A DNA stretch of 25,026 bases from DAOQAU01 sp035354275 (GTDB lineage Bacteria > Cyanobacteriota > Vampirovibrionia > Gastranaerophilales > Gastranaerophilaceae), in contig DAOQAU010000021.1 of assembly GCA_035354275.1 (NCBI GenBank), positions 1 through 25,026 of the forward strand. Direction: 5' to 3'. Both the position numbers and the translations under genes were made by a program. Positions 1 through 6,464 of this stretch are shown here, piece by piece. Positions within the stretch are counted from its first letter, which is position 1. Each line of letters starts with the position of its first letter. The notes under the pieces are model-generated. The model was given only the letters and a program-made list of their open reading frames with translations. It searched no databases and had not been told where the DNA came from.

Positions 1-322
1 TATGTTTTTGATGCCGAGCAAATTTGAACCTTGCGGACTTAGCCAAATGATAGCTATGCGCTACGGCACTTTGCCGATTGTAAGAACGACAGGCGGATTA
101 GAAGACAGCGTTGTGGGGCATCCTTTAAAACACGCGAACGGATTTAAGTTCTGGGATTATGATTCAACCAATATGTTGAACGGAATTAAGTATGCAATAA
201 ATGTCTTCAAGGACAAACAAGAGTGGGATAAGCTTGTTAAATCGGCGATGAACTATGATTACAGCTGGAAGAAAAGCGCAAAGCACTACATGGACGTTTA
301 CGAAGGGCTTTTGAAGTCATAA
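1..322 (+). CDS. glgA: Glycogen synthase, C-terminal fragment (cut by window start)
   Basis: This is the 3' end of a GT5 glycogen/starch synthase, which transfers glucose from ADP- or UDP-glucose to growing alpha-1,4-glucan. About 106 residues are visible. The segment MLMPS/FEPCGLSQ-type (here FLMPSKFEPCGLSQMIAM) followed by RYGTLPIVRTTGGLEDSV is the conserved C-terminal nucleotide-sugar binding region of GT5, with the catalytic-region Glu in FEPCG. The reading frame is open to the left edge, so the gene starts outside the window and the first visible Met is internal. It ends in the usual aromatic-rich tail (YSW, YMDVYEGLL). No clear terminator follows before the next gene. Confidence 0.93.
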   Translation, partial: MFLMPSKFEPCGLSQMIAMRYGTLPIVRTTGGLEDSVVGHPLKHANGFKFWDYDSTNMLNGIKYAINVFKDKQEWDKLVKSAMNYDYSWKKSAKHYMDVYEGLLKS

Positions 323-457
323 ATTCTAGTATATAAAATTGTCGAACGATTTGATTGTTTTACTTAACGATAAGTGATTTAAAATTACGTATTTTTACGG
401 ACTTTAAATGCCTTTTAAAAGTTGTTATTATTATATAATGACAACTTAGGAGAATTT

Positions 458-1537
458 ATGTCAAAAAACTTACAAAATCAAATAGGTAAAATTAAAAAAT
501 CAATTGTTAATAATAATATAACAAATAATTCAATGGCAACTTATGGAAAGTTGAAAGAAATTGAACATTCATTATATAGACATGGTATGCTTTCAAAAGC
601 AGGCTTGAAGGATGAGGCTAAGGCTGAAAGTGCGAAAGCAAACAGTTTAATTAGTAATTTTAACAGCAGCGAAGACACAGAAACATTAAAAGGCTATATA
701 AGTAATACAAAATACGTTTGGGTAGCAAGCGAAGACAGTTGTGAAGCTTGCCAAGAATTGGATGGCACCGAATATGATTCAATGGACGATATTCCAGACA
801 AACCTCATCCTAATTGCAACTGTTATATTGAAGAAATTGAAATGGAAGACGATGAAAACGGCAATGGGGGCGGAGATAGCAATGACAATGGCAATGGTGG
901 TGGCGGTGGAAATAACCGAGGCGAACCTTGTGATTGTTGGGATAAAATAGATGAAATGGTCGAAGAGGCAAATGCTCTTGATGATGAATTAGCTTCTGAT
1001 ATGAGTGATATTGATTCAATTCAGGCAGAAGCCGAAGGTTGGCTTGTCGAGGTTCAAGAATTAAAAGCACAAGTAGAACACGCTCAGGAAGCATTAGAAG
1101 CTATAGAACCATGTGGCCCTGATTGTGCAATTACAGGGATGGCTGTTAATATAACAGATGATAAAGAGCTTGAATATACTGTGTATAATTTAATTAAAGA
1201 TATTGAAGAAGCAAGAGTTGTTTATGAAGTTTTCCAATCAAATAAGCATGAAATGGAAACAACAGCCAATTCTTTTGATAAATATTATCATGCGAAAGCA
1301 AATTGTGAATCTGCTGAACTAGGAACAATTGAAACTATGTGGGCAGTTGTGTTTAGTATTTTTAAAGAAGTAAAAGATTTTAAAACAAAAGTATTTTCCC
1401 TCCATATGGATGCTCAAAAAGTCTTTCTTGATTGTATGAATGATTTGAGAGCCGATTTATACGGGTTAATGAAAGCAAAAGAACATGGTTATTGTTCTGA
1501 TAAATTAAAAGATATTGATAAAGTTTTTAAAAAATAA
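458..1537 (+). CDS. MuF/SPP1 gp7-like Cys-His motif protein with coiled-coil C-terminus
   Basis: A 359-residue protein. I place the start at the ATG at 458 because AGGAG (449-453) precedes it at good spacing; an in-frame TTG at 422 lacks a site. Residues 1-80 are helical and polar. Residues 86-122 carry W-V-A-S-E-D-x-C95-x2-C98-x-x-L-D-G...H117-P-N-C120-x-C122, the metal-binding-type signature at the C-terminus of phage Mu gpF / SPP1 gp7 head morphogenesis proteins. Next comes a Gly/Asn/Asp-rich linker (132-156), then a Cys-containing helical, coiled-coil-like region (157-359) with no recognisable enzymatic motif. There is no signal peptide or membrane segment. No capsid, portal or terminase genes flank it, so it is not part of an evident prophage. 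Three small membrane proteins follow directly. In phages this motif also heads MuF polymorphic toxins, but the C-terminus does not resemble a known toxin. Function unknown. Confidence 0.8.
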   Translation: MSKNLQNQIGKIKKSIVNNNITNNSMATYGKLKEIEHSLYRHGMLSKAGLKDEAKAESAKANSLISNFNSSEDTETLKGYISNTKYVWVASEDSCEACQELDGTEYDSMDDIPDKPHPNCNCYIEEIEMEDDENGNGGGDSNDNGNGGGGGNNRGEPCDCWDKIDEMVEEANALDDELASDMSDIDSIQAEAEGWLVEVQELKAQVEHAQEALEAIEPCGPDCAITGMAVNITDDKELEYTVYNLIKDIEEARVVYEVFQSNKHEMETTANSFDKYYHAKANCESAELGTIETMWAVVFSIFKEVKDFKTKVFSLHMDAQKVFLDCMNDLRADLYGLMKAKEHGYCSDKLKDIDKVFKK

Positions 1538-1551
1538 AAAATATTTTAATA

Positions 1552-1557
1552 TATAAT
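1552..1557 (+). promoter_or_regulatory. -10 box (TATAAT) 6 nt from the ATG; leaderless candidate
   Basis: A perfect TATAAT ends 6 nt before the ATG at 1564, so the expected transcription start falls on or next to the initiation codon. There is no Shine-Dalgarno sequence. No convincing -35 is seen in this A-rich stretch, so the call rests on the -10 alone. Confidence 0.4.
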
Positions 1558-1563
1558 GATAAA

Positions 1564-2013
1564 ATGAAAGATAAAATTAAAGTTGTTTTAAACAAAATAT
1601 TACAAGTATGCTCAATAATTTTTAAAACTTTAGCATGTATAGTTTTAACTTATTTTATTTTAATTCTACCAATAACTGCTATTAGAACAGGAAAATTTGA
1701 TTGGCAGATTTTTATTATCATTGTAGTTTGTTTTTTATTTGCTTTCTTAACCAATTGGGCAATATTGAAAAAAGGCTGTTTAAGAAAAATATTGATGTTT
1801 TTTGTTTTATTTTTAATTTGTGCAGTATTGGAAATTAAAATGCTTCATTATCTTGGCATTGAAAGTGATTATTGCATTGAAGATGGAGACTGTAAAGAAG
1901 GTCGGATAGTCAATACAGAAAAATACGGAAAAGTTCTAATAAACAAGGAAAATTGCCTAAAATACAATTGGGAATGGTACGAAAAACAAAAATATTGTAA
2001 GCTATGGAATTGA
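1564..2013 (+). CDS. Small membrane protein with four-Cys C-terminal motif (paralogue 1 of 3)
   Basis: A 149-residue protein of unknown function. Three hydrophobic segments are visible (about 13-37, 44-62, 72-94), the first after a basic start. They are followed by a hydrophilic tail with D-Y-C-I-E-D-G-D-C-K-E-G, then I-N-K-E-N-C-L-K-Y-N-W-E-W, ending K-Q-K-Y-C. The next two genes end in the same arrangement: C-x5-C-x-E-G ... K-E-x-C-L-K-x4-W-x-x-K-x3-C. It lies 26 bp after the Cys-His protein and overlaps the next gene by 10 bp, so the four genes are probably co-transcribed. The Cys pattern suggests a disulfide-bonded extracytoplasmic mini-domain; the number of segments leaves the topology open. 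An immunity-type role is possible but unproven. Confidence 0.75.
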   Translation: MKDKIKVVLNKILQVCSIIFKTLACIVLTYFILILPITAIRTGKFDWQIFIIIVVCFLFAFLTNWAILKKGCLRKILMFFVLFLICAVLEIKMLHYLGIESDYCIEDGDCKEGRIVNTEKYGKVLINKENCLKYNWEWYEKQKYCKLWN

Positions 2014-2486
2014 ATATGCAAAAAATGAAAGTTTTTTTGACAAAATTATTTTTAATATTATTCCGAATTATAGATACAGTTGTAAAAATATTTATTTGTT
2101 TAGGTATTACGATTTTTGTAGGGTATTTCGCTGCGATAGCAAGTGCTTCCGCCTTCGCGGGTAGGCAGGGATTTGATTGGCAAGTTTTATTGTATGTTCT
2201 TGCTTCTGTATTTACGATTTTGGGGATTTGGTTAGTAGCATTTATTAAAACAAAAAAAAATACAAAAATTATTTATGCAGTAATATTTTTCGTTTGGTTT
2301 TTTTCTCCCAGAATATTGCCTTCTGTTATGCGACAATTCGATTATGATACTTGCGTTGATATTGGAATTTGTGCAGAAGGATTAAGTTTCGCCGACGGTG
2401 TAATGAATAAAGAATATTGTCTCAAAGAAGGTAAAAAATGGGATGAAAAAAGAAAAAGTTGTAATGTAAGAGAAAGCATAAAATAA
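2004..2486 (+). CDS. Small membrane protein with four-Cys C-terminal motif (paralogue 2 of 3)
   Basis: A 160-residue protein. Hydrophobic segments lie at about 14-46, 60-81 and 88-105 (including the Y-A-V-I-F-F-V-W-F-F run). The C-terminal tail carries D-T-C-V-D-I-G-I-C-A-E-G, then M-N-K-E-Y-C-L-K-E-G-K-K-W-D-E-K-R-K-S-C. The ATG at 2004 overlaps the stop of the preceding gene; in-frame ATGs at 2016 and 2025 are alternatives. The motif is nearly identical to that of the next gene, while the membrane parts differ, so the tail is the part under constraint. Function unknown. Confidence 0.75.
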   Translation: MELNMQKMKVFLTKLFLILFRIIDTVVKIFICLGITIFVGYFAAIASASAFAGRQGFDWQVLLYVLASVFTILGIWLVAFIKTKKNTKIIYAVIFFVWFFSPRILPSVMRQFDYDTCVDIGICAEGLSFADGVMNKEYCLKEGKKWDEKRKSCNVRESIK

Positions 2487-2488
2487 GT

Positions 2489-2812
2489 ATGAAAAATTTT
2501 TCAACAAATTTTAAGAAAATAGTCATTGGCTTTATTTTATTGATAATCATACTTTTTTTATTAAAATTTATACATTCCGTAAATGATTTCATAAATGAGG
2601 ATACTTGTGTAGATACAGGTTTATGTGCCGAAGGTTTAAAATTTGGAAACAATATATTGACTAAAGAATATTGTCTAAAAAAACATTTTAAATGGGATGA
2701 TAAAAGAAAAGAATGCGATATGGCTATTGAATCTAGAACTTGCAGAGAACAAGGCTACGAATGGATTACTGAAAAAGGCAAATGCAGCCATGAAATTGCC
2801 AAAGATTGGTAA
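2489..2812 (+). CDS. Small single-pass membrane protein with four-Cys motif plus extra half-copy (paralogue 3 of 3)
   Basis: A 107-residue protein that starts 2 nt after the preceding stop. One strong membrane segment lies at about 9-29 after a basic N-terminus (K-N-F-S-T-N-F-K-K), predicting the rest outside. The ectodomain has D-T-C-V-D-T-G-L-C-A-E-G, then L-T-K-E-Y-C-L-K-K-H-F-K-W-D-D-K-R-K-E-C. It then adds a second C-x3-G-Y-x-W-x6-K-C half-unit (R-T-C-R-E-Q-G-Y-E-W-I-T...G-K-C), so it looks like an extended version of the domain in genes 1 and 2. It converges with the minus-strand gene ending at 2822. Function unknown. Confidence 0.75.
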   Translation: MKNFSTNFKKIVIGFILLIIILFLLKFIHSVNDFINEDTCVDTGLCAEGLKFGNNILTKEYCLKKHFKWDDKRKECDMAIESRTCREQGYEWITEKGKCSHEIAKDW

Positions 2813-2821
2813 TAACTTATT

Positions 2822-3757
2822 TTATAAAACGCAGGCGAGAATCATCAAAACTATTGCCCCAATTTGCATTGCAGTTGACATGTGTTGCGCAAATTTATTG
2901 CCGTCATATTTTTTGGCACTCTTTTTTGCCTGTTGAGCACTTGCAATTCGAGCCATTCTGGTTTGCGGGTCATCTTGCACAAAGCTTGTGCTGAAAATTT
3001 TTGCCTCAAGTCTTGTAAGTCTGTTTTCAACTGTATCGTCAGGAAAAGCTTTTTTAAATAAGGATTTTTCAAGTGATGTAAGCGGCGCTCTTATATCAGC
3101 ATTGCTTTCGTAATCATCAAAATTGTCGCCGAAATCTTTTTGAGAAAAATTATCAGGTGCGGCAGCTCCGCTCATTGTTCCCTGCATAGGTAAATTATCA
3201 AGATCTTCGGGATTGTAAAAATAATCACTTTCATTTGATTTTTCAGCTAATTTTGTCTCAGGTAATATTTTGGCTTTTAGCCTGTCAACTCTGGAGTTTA
3301 AGCTTTCATCAGAAAAACTCTTGTTGAAAGCTTTTTGCTCTAAATTTGAAAGTCGTTTGTTTATATCAAGGGTTTTGTATTCCGTTTTAAAAACTTCTTT
3401 TTCTAAATTGTTTACAATAGGATAATTTACGTTTGGGTCAGCCTTAGGTATTTCTTCGACCTTTCGACCGTCTTCATCTTCTGCAAAAGTGTCCCGTTTT
3501 GGTTTTATTTCCTGGCCGATTAAATCAGCCGATAAGTCTTTTTTTAACCGTTCAATCCTTTTGTTCAGCGGTTGAGAAGAAGATTTTCCGTAAACATTTT
3601 CTTCAATGCGGCTAAGGCGTACTTCGTCAGTTTGGCTTTCGTATTGTATGCCAAAAAGCGATGTTTCCATTTTTGAAATAATTGCACAAAATTGACCCTG
3701 TGCAAAAACTCCCCCGCAAAGTGCAAAATATAAAATTATAACCAGTAATTTTTTCAT
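2822..3757 (-). CDS. Exported repeat protein with three R-L-x-R-L-E-type units and a C-terminal anchor
   Basis: A 311-residue protein. Residues 1-20 form a signal peptide ending F-A-Q. Three degenerate copies of a roughly 47-residue unit lie at about 28-75, 117-164 and 228-274. Each has an E-x-x-x-F hydrophobic helix, a spacer, then R-L-x-x-[IL]-E-x-x-[VAI]-[YF] and a second R-[IVM]-x-R-[LI] helix. Acidic, proline-containing linkers separate them. A hydrophobic stretch at 297-311 ends the protein and may be a C-terminal membrane anchor. Such units are, from memory, common in cyanobacterial/Melainabacterial exported proteins of unknown role. The ATG at 3757 has AGGA about 7 nt upstream, inside a palindrome (3761-3782). 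Function unknown. Confidence 0.8.
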   Translation of the reverse strand: MKKLLVIILYFALCGGVFAQGQFCAIISKMETSLFGIQYESQTDEVRLSRIEENVYGKSSSQPLNKRIERLKKDLSADLIGQEIKPKRDTFAEDEDGRKVEEIPKADPNVNYPIVNNLEKEVFKTEYKTLDINKRLSNLEQKAFNKSFSDESLNSRVDRLKAKILPETKLAEKSNESDYFYNPEDLDNLPMQGTMSGAAAPDNFSQKDFGDNFDDYESNADIRAPLTSLEKSLFKKAFPDDTVENRLTRLEAKIFSTSFVQDDPQTRMARIASAQQAKKSAKKYDGNKFAQHMSTAMQIGAIVLMILACVL

Positions 3758-3760
3758 AAA

Positions 3761-3782
3761 TTTATCCTGATTTCAGGATAAA
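3761..3782 (-). promoter_or_regulatory. Palindrome covering the ribosome binding site of the exported repeat protein
   Basis: TTTATCCTGA (3761-3770) and TCAGGATAAA (3773-3782) form a perfect 10-bp inverted repeat with a 2-nt centre. On the minus strand the proximal arm contains the AGGA that serves the ATG at 3757. It could be a protein operator or an RNA hairpin that hides the binding site. Confidence 0.5.
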
Positions 3783-3878
3783 AATTATTGAAGTAAATTC
3801 CCATTCCTCAACGTCTTTATTCAAAAAAAGAAAAAATCAGCATAATTATTTAAGCAGAAAGTAGTATAAAATATTACC

Positions 3879-4460
3879 CTAAAATTCAATTCCTTTTCTT
3901 GCCACAATTCCGGTGTCCCAATAGTGCTTCACAGGCTCGATTTTTGAAACCAAATGTGCAACTTCAATTGCTTTTTCATGGGCGTTTCTTCCGGTCAAAA
4001 CAATCTCCATAGCTTTGGGTTTGTTTTTTAAAACTTCCACAACTTCATCAATGTCTATTATGCCCAAATCAATAGCTATATTTAGTTCGTCAAGAATTAT
4101 AAGCTGATATTTATTTCCCTTTATGGCTTTTTTTGCAAGTTCCCAACCCTTTTTAATTGCGTTTTCGTCTTCAGAGGTTTTGTTATGCGAATAAACAATT
4201 CTGTCTAAGCCTGCTTGCACTATTTTTAAATTATTGGAAATGTCTTTTGAAAGATTTCTGAAAGAAACCAGTTCCCCGTAATTATCTCCGCCTTTTGTAA
4301 ACATAATAAGAAGCACTTTCCATTTTCTTCCCAAGGCACGCATTGCAAGCCCTAATGATGCTGTGGTCTTGCCTTTACCGTTTCCTGTGTAAATTTGAAT
4401 ATATCCGCGCTGATCCCAGGTTGGGTTTATTAAATTTCCGTTCTTGATTTTTTTGCTCAT
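3879..4460 (-). CDS. cobO: Cob(I)yrinic acid a,c-diamide adenosyltransferase (CobA/CobO/BtuR family)
   Basis: A cytosolic ATP:corrinoid adenosyltransferase that makes the Co-C bond of adenosylcobalamin. It has the family P-loop G-N-G-K-G-K-T-T at residues 26-33 after Y-I-Q-I-Y-T, then S-L-G-L-A-M-R-A-L-G, L-I-I-L-D-E-L-N-I-A (Walker-B-like), V-L-T-G-R-N-A-H and the C-terminal H-Y-W-D-T-G-I-V-A-R-K-G-I-E-F. Length (about 193 aa) matches the family. An in-frame GTG at 4475 could add five residues. I prefer the ATG at 4460 because a TATAAT on the minus strand (4486-4491) would put the transcript start around 4479. The gene is divergent from the 5-FCL gene, with only about 40 bp between starts. 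No cobalamin biosynthesis genes adjoin, consistent with salvage. Confidence 0.93.
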   Translation of the reverse strand: MSKKIKNGNLINPTWDQRGYIQIYTGNGKGKTTASLGLAMRALGRKWKVLLIMFTKGGDNYGELVSFRNLSKDISNNLKIVQAGLDRIVYSHNKTSEDENAIKKGWELAKKAIKGNKYQLIILDELNIAIDLGIIDIDEVVEVLKNKPKAMEIVLTGRNAHEKAIEVAHLVSKIEPVKHYWDTGIVARKGIEF

Positions 4461-4485
4461 CTTATCTTGTTTCACTTCCCCATTT

Positions 4486-4491
4486 ATTATA
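4486..4491 (-). promoter_or_regulatory. -10 box for cobO
   Basis: TATAAT on the minus strand, between the divergent cobO and 5-FCL genes. It predicts a short leader before the cobO ATG at 4460. The -35 is weak. Confidence 0.35.
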
Positions 4492-4501
4492 TATTAAAAA
4501 A

Positions 4502-5035
4502 ATGATCGAAAAGGAAGTTTTACGCATTAAATGTAAAGAAATAAGACGCTCGCTGGATGTTAATTCCATAAGCGAAAAAATCGTTGAAACGATTTTTTCG
4601 CTTGAAGAGTACCAAAAAGCCTTAAATATAATGATTTTTTATCCTTTGGAACATGAAATTAATCTTATGGGGTTAATGAATGATTCTTCAAAAAACTTCT
4701 ACCTGCCGAAAGTCAAAGGTGAAAAACTTTTGGTCTGTCCTTACATCTCGGGTGATAAACTTGTCGAATCAAAATTTAAAACCAAAGAGCCTGAAACAAA
4801 TCCCGTTTCTTCGGATTTGCTTGATATTGTTTTTGTTCCTGCGGTTGCTGCTGCAAAAAACTTTAACAGGCTTGGCTACGGCGGAGGCTTTTATGACAGG
4901 TTTTTGTCAAAATTAAATCCTGAAATAATAAAAATAATTGCAATTCCTGATGACTTGATTGTTGACAATATTCCTTGCGAATCTTTTGATGAAACGGTTA
5001 ATATAATAGTTTCCGAAAAACAGATTTTAAAGTAG
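4502..5035 (+). CDS. ygfA: 5-formyltetrahydrofolate cyclo-ligase (MTHFS)
   Basis: Converts 5-formyl-THF to 5,10-methenyl-THF with ATP, recycling the stored folate into one-carbon metabolism. The 177 aa have the family layout: N-terminal K-x-x-R-I-K-C-K-E-I-R-R basic helix, I-M-I-F-Y-P-L-x-x-E-I-N, F-Y-L-P-K-V-K-G, D-I-V-F-V-P-A-V-A and the diagnostic ATP/Mg site R-L-G-Y-G-G-G-F-Y-D-R-F-L at about 122-134. The start follows a 26-bp spacer from the divergent gene, with no clear ribosome binding site. A perfect 16-bp inverted repeat (4570-4603) lies within codons for S-E-K-I-V-E-T-I-F-S-L, which still looks family-like. A strong terminator follows the stop. Confidence 0.93.
   Translation: MIEKEVLRIKCKEIRRSLDVNSISEKIVETIFSLEEYQKALNIMIFYPLEHEINLMGLMNDSSKNFYLPKVKGEKLLVCPYISGDKLVESKFKTKEPETNPVSSDLLDIVFVPAVAAAKNFNRLGYGGGFYDRFLSKLNPEIIKIIAIPDDLIVDNIPCESFDETVNIIVSEKQILK
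4570..4603. repeat. Perfect 16-bp inverted repeat inside the 5-FCL coding sequence
   Basis: AAGCGAAAAAATCGTT (4570-4585), 2-nt centre GA, then AACGATTTTTTCGCTT (4588-4603). All 16 pairs match. It lies in frame within residues of the N-terminal helix. Confidence 0.95.
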
Positions 5036-5071
5036 AAAAAGGCTCGCAAACTTTAGTTTGCGAGCCTTTTT
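5036..5071. terminator. Strong bidirectional rho-independent terminator
   Basis: An A5 run, GGCTCGCAAAC (5041-5051), loop TTTA, GTTTGCGAGCC (5056-5066), then T5. It sits directly after the 5-FCL stop and before the convergent gene ending at 5091, so it can serve both strands. Confidence 0.93.
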
Positions 5072-5090
5072 CTTATTATTTAATTATTTC

Positions 5091-5606
5091 CTAACCCAGA
5101 CCGAATTTTGGTGCAGATTGTTTAGCTGATGCATCTTCTAATTTATTTACTTCGTCAAGTTCGGCATTGAGTAATTTTAATTGTTCATCAATTTTGGTTT
5201 TTTCTGCGGTTAGCTTTTTCTCTTTTTCATTCAAGATTTTTTCTTCGATTTTTTGATACCTTTCACGTTCTCTGTCGTATAGTTGTTTTAAAAGCATTTG
5301 TTCGTACTGTTGGCGGTATTGAGCATCAACACTGTCTAGTTGGCCTGACGCTTTATACATTGAGAGTTGTTGTTGAGCAGTAGTTAAAGAACCGTTGTGA
5401 GAAGTTGTCATATAGTTTGACATTCTGTTAAAAACCGAAACAGGCGCATTTGATAAATCACTTAGCGAAACACTTCCGTCAGCAATGCTTGATGAATAGC
5501 TGAGCAAATCGTTTAAAAGTTGCTGTAGTTGAACTTCCTTAAATTCAAGGTCGTATTTTCTTCGTATGATGTCCTGTTTGCGATATGCGGCAATTAAGAA
5601 ACCCAT
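5091..5606 (-). CDS. Conserved-looking hypothetical protein, long charged coiled coil
   Basis: A 171-residue protein with no signal peptide or membrane span. The N-terminus M-G-F-L-I-A-A-Y-R-K-Q-D-I-I-R-R-K-Y-D-L-E-F-K is basic and helical. A Ser-rich loop (S-Y-S-S-S-I-A-D-G-S-V-S) and a short N-R-M-S-N-Y-M segment follow. Residues 100-160 are a Gln/Lys/Glu-rich coiled coil. The start has TAGGAG about 8 nt upstream. I do not recognise the family; the layout recalls small coiled-coil structural or secretion-associated proteins, but nothing specific supports that. Convergent with the 5-FCL gene and sharing its terminator. Confidence 0.7.
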   Translation of the reverse strand: MGFLIAAYRKQDIIRRKYDLEFKEVQLQQLLNDLLSYSSSIADGSVSLSDLSNAPVSVFNRMSNYMTTSHNGSLTTAQQQLSMYKASGQLDSVDAQYRQQYEQMLLKQLYDRERERYQKIEEKILNEKEKKLTAEKTKIDEQLKLLNAELDEVNKLEDASAKQSAPKFGLG

Positions 5607-5721
5607 TATTCTACTCCTACCAAATTAAATTAACCTTAACCTTACATATATAAAAACATTTGTTTTTGATTAATTGCCTTTTACATATTTTTTTGTAACG
5701 AAATGTTAACAAAATTAAAAA

Positions 5722-6327
5722 TTAAGAGTTTCTGCCGGACAGAATAAATAACCTGTACATATTTTCATCATCCAGGTAAATTCTGTTATTTTCCAATAAT
5801 TTTAGCGATGTGCTGGGTGTTAAATATTTTGAATCTTTTGTGTATTTACGCATTAGTCCGTTTATTTCTTCTTTCATTTTTGAATTCATTGCAAAATAAG
5901 ACATTATGGTATCACCGAAATTATTTTTATGGGAATAAACCTCAGCGAATGTTTTAGGATTGAGTACTTTGTTTATTTCTTTTATTTTTTTTGAATCCAT
6001 AGTGTAAGAAGGCAAACTGCCGAATTTATTTTCTGTGGTGTATATTTCATCAATTAATTCAGGATATAAAAACAAAGCTTTATTCATTTTTTTAATTTCA
6101 TTTGAGGTTGCTTTGTGTGCAAAAATATTTTTATTTTCGTCTTTGGTTAAATATTTTGAACTTAATAATTCTATTTCGTCTGATATATCCAAATCATCAT
6201 CTTCAAATCTTTGGCGGATAGATAATTCATCCTTTAAGGGGCGATATTGGGGAAAATTGTTCTTAAATGTTAAAGGATAATTGCCTTTATAAGAATCTTT
6301 AAAATTTGAAATTAAATTGATTTTCAT
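5722..6327 (-). CDS. Hypothetical protein with lineage-type N-terminal motif
   Basis: A 201-residue protein of unknown function. It starts M-K-I-N-L-I-S-N-F and has Y-P-L-T-F-K-N-N-F, resembling the N-terminal extension of PPi-PFK 2 (M-K-I-F-L ... I-N-F-Q-G-K). The rest is charged and helical. Two similar segments appear: K-N-I-F-A-H-K-A-T-S-N-E-I-K-K-M-N-K and T-T-E-N-K-F-G-S-L-P-S-Y-T-M-D-S-K-K-I-K-E-I-N-K, echoed again at H-K-N-N-F-G-D-T-I-M...S-K-M-K-E-E-I-N-G. This suggests three degenerate repeats of about 35-40 residues. No membrane segments. Divergent from PPi-PFK 1. Confidence 0.65.
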   Translation of the reverse strand: MKINLISNFKDSYKGNYPLTFKNNFPQYRPLKDELSIRQRFEDDDLDISDEIELLSSKYLTKDENKNIFAHKATSNEIKKMNKALFLYPELIDEIYTTENKFGSLPSYTMDSKKIKEINKVLNPKTFAEVYSHKNNFGDTIMSYFAMNSKMKEEINGLMRKYTKDSKYLTPSTSLKLLENNRIYLDDENMYRLFILSGRNS

Positions 6328-6464
6328 AGTTACCTCACTTTTGTTTGCATTATATTAAAATACTAACAAAAAAAAATTTGCTACCAAATAATTAATTGAT
6401 ACAAAAATTAACTCTTATATTTTTGTTATAAAATATTATTATGTTACATGATAGGGAGAATAAC

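Noticed and set aside
810..1094. Minus-strand and alternate plus-frame open frames inside the MuF-like gene
   Set aside because: His/Leu-rich or Met/Thr-rich shadow translations without start signals, opposite a well-supported gene.
458..2812. Prophage remnant
   Set aside because: Only a short Cys-His motif recalls phage head proteins; no portal, terminase, integrase, tail or attachment sites are seen.
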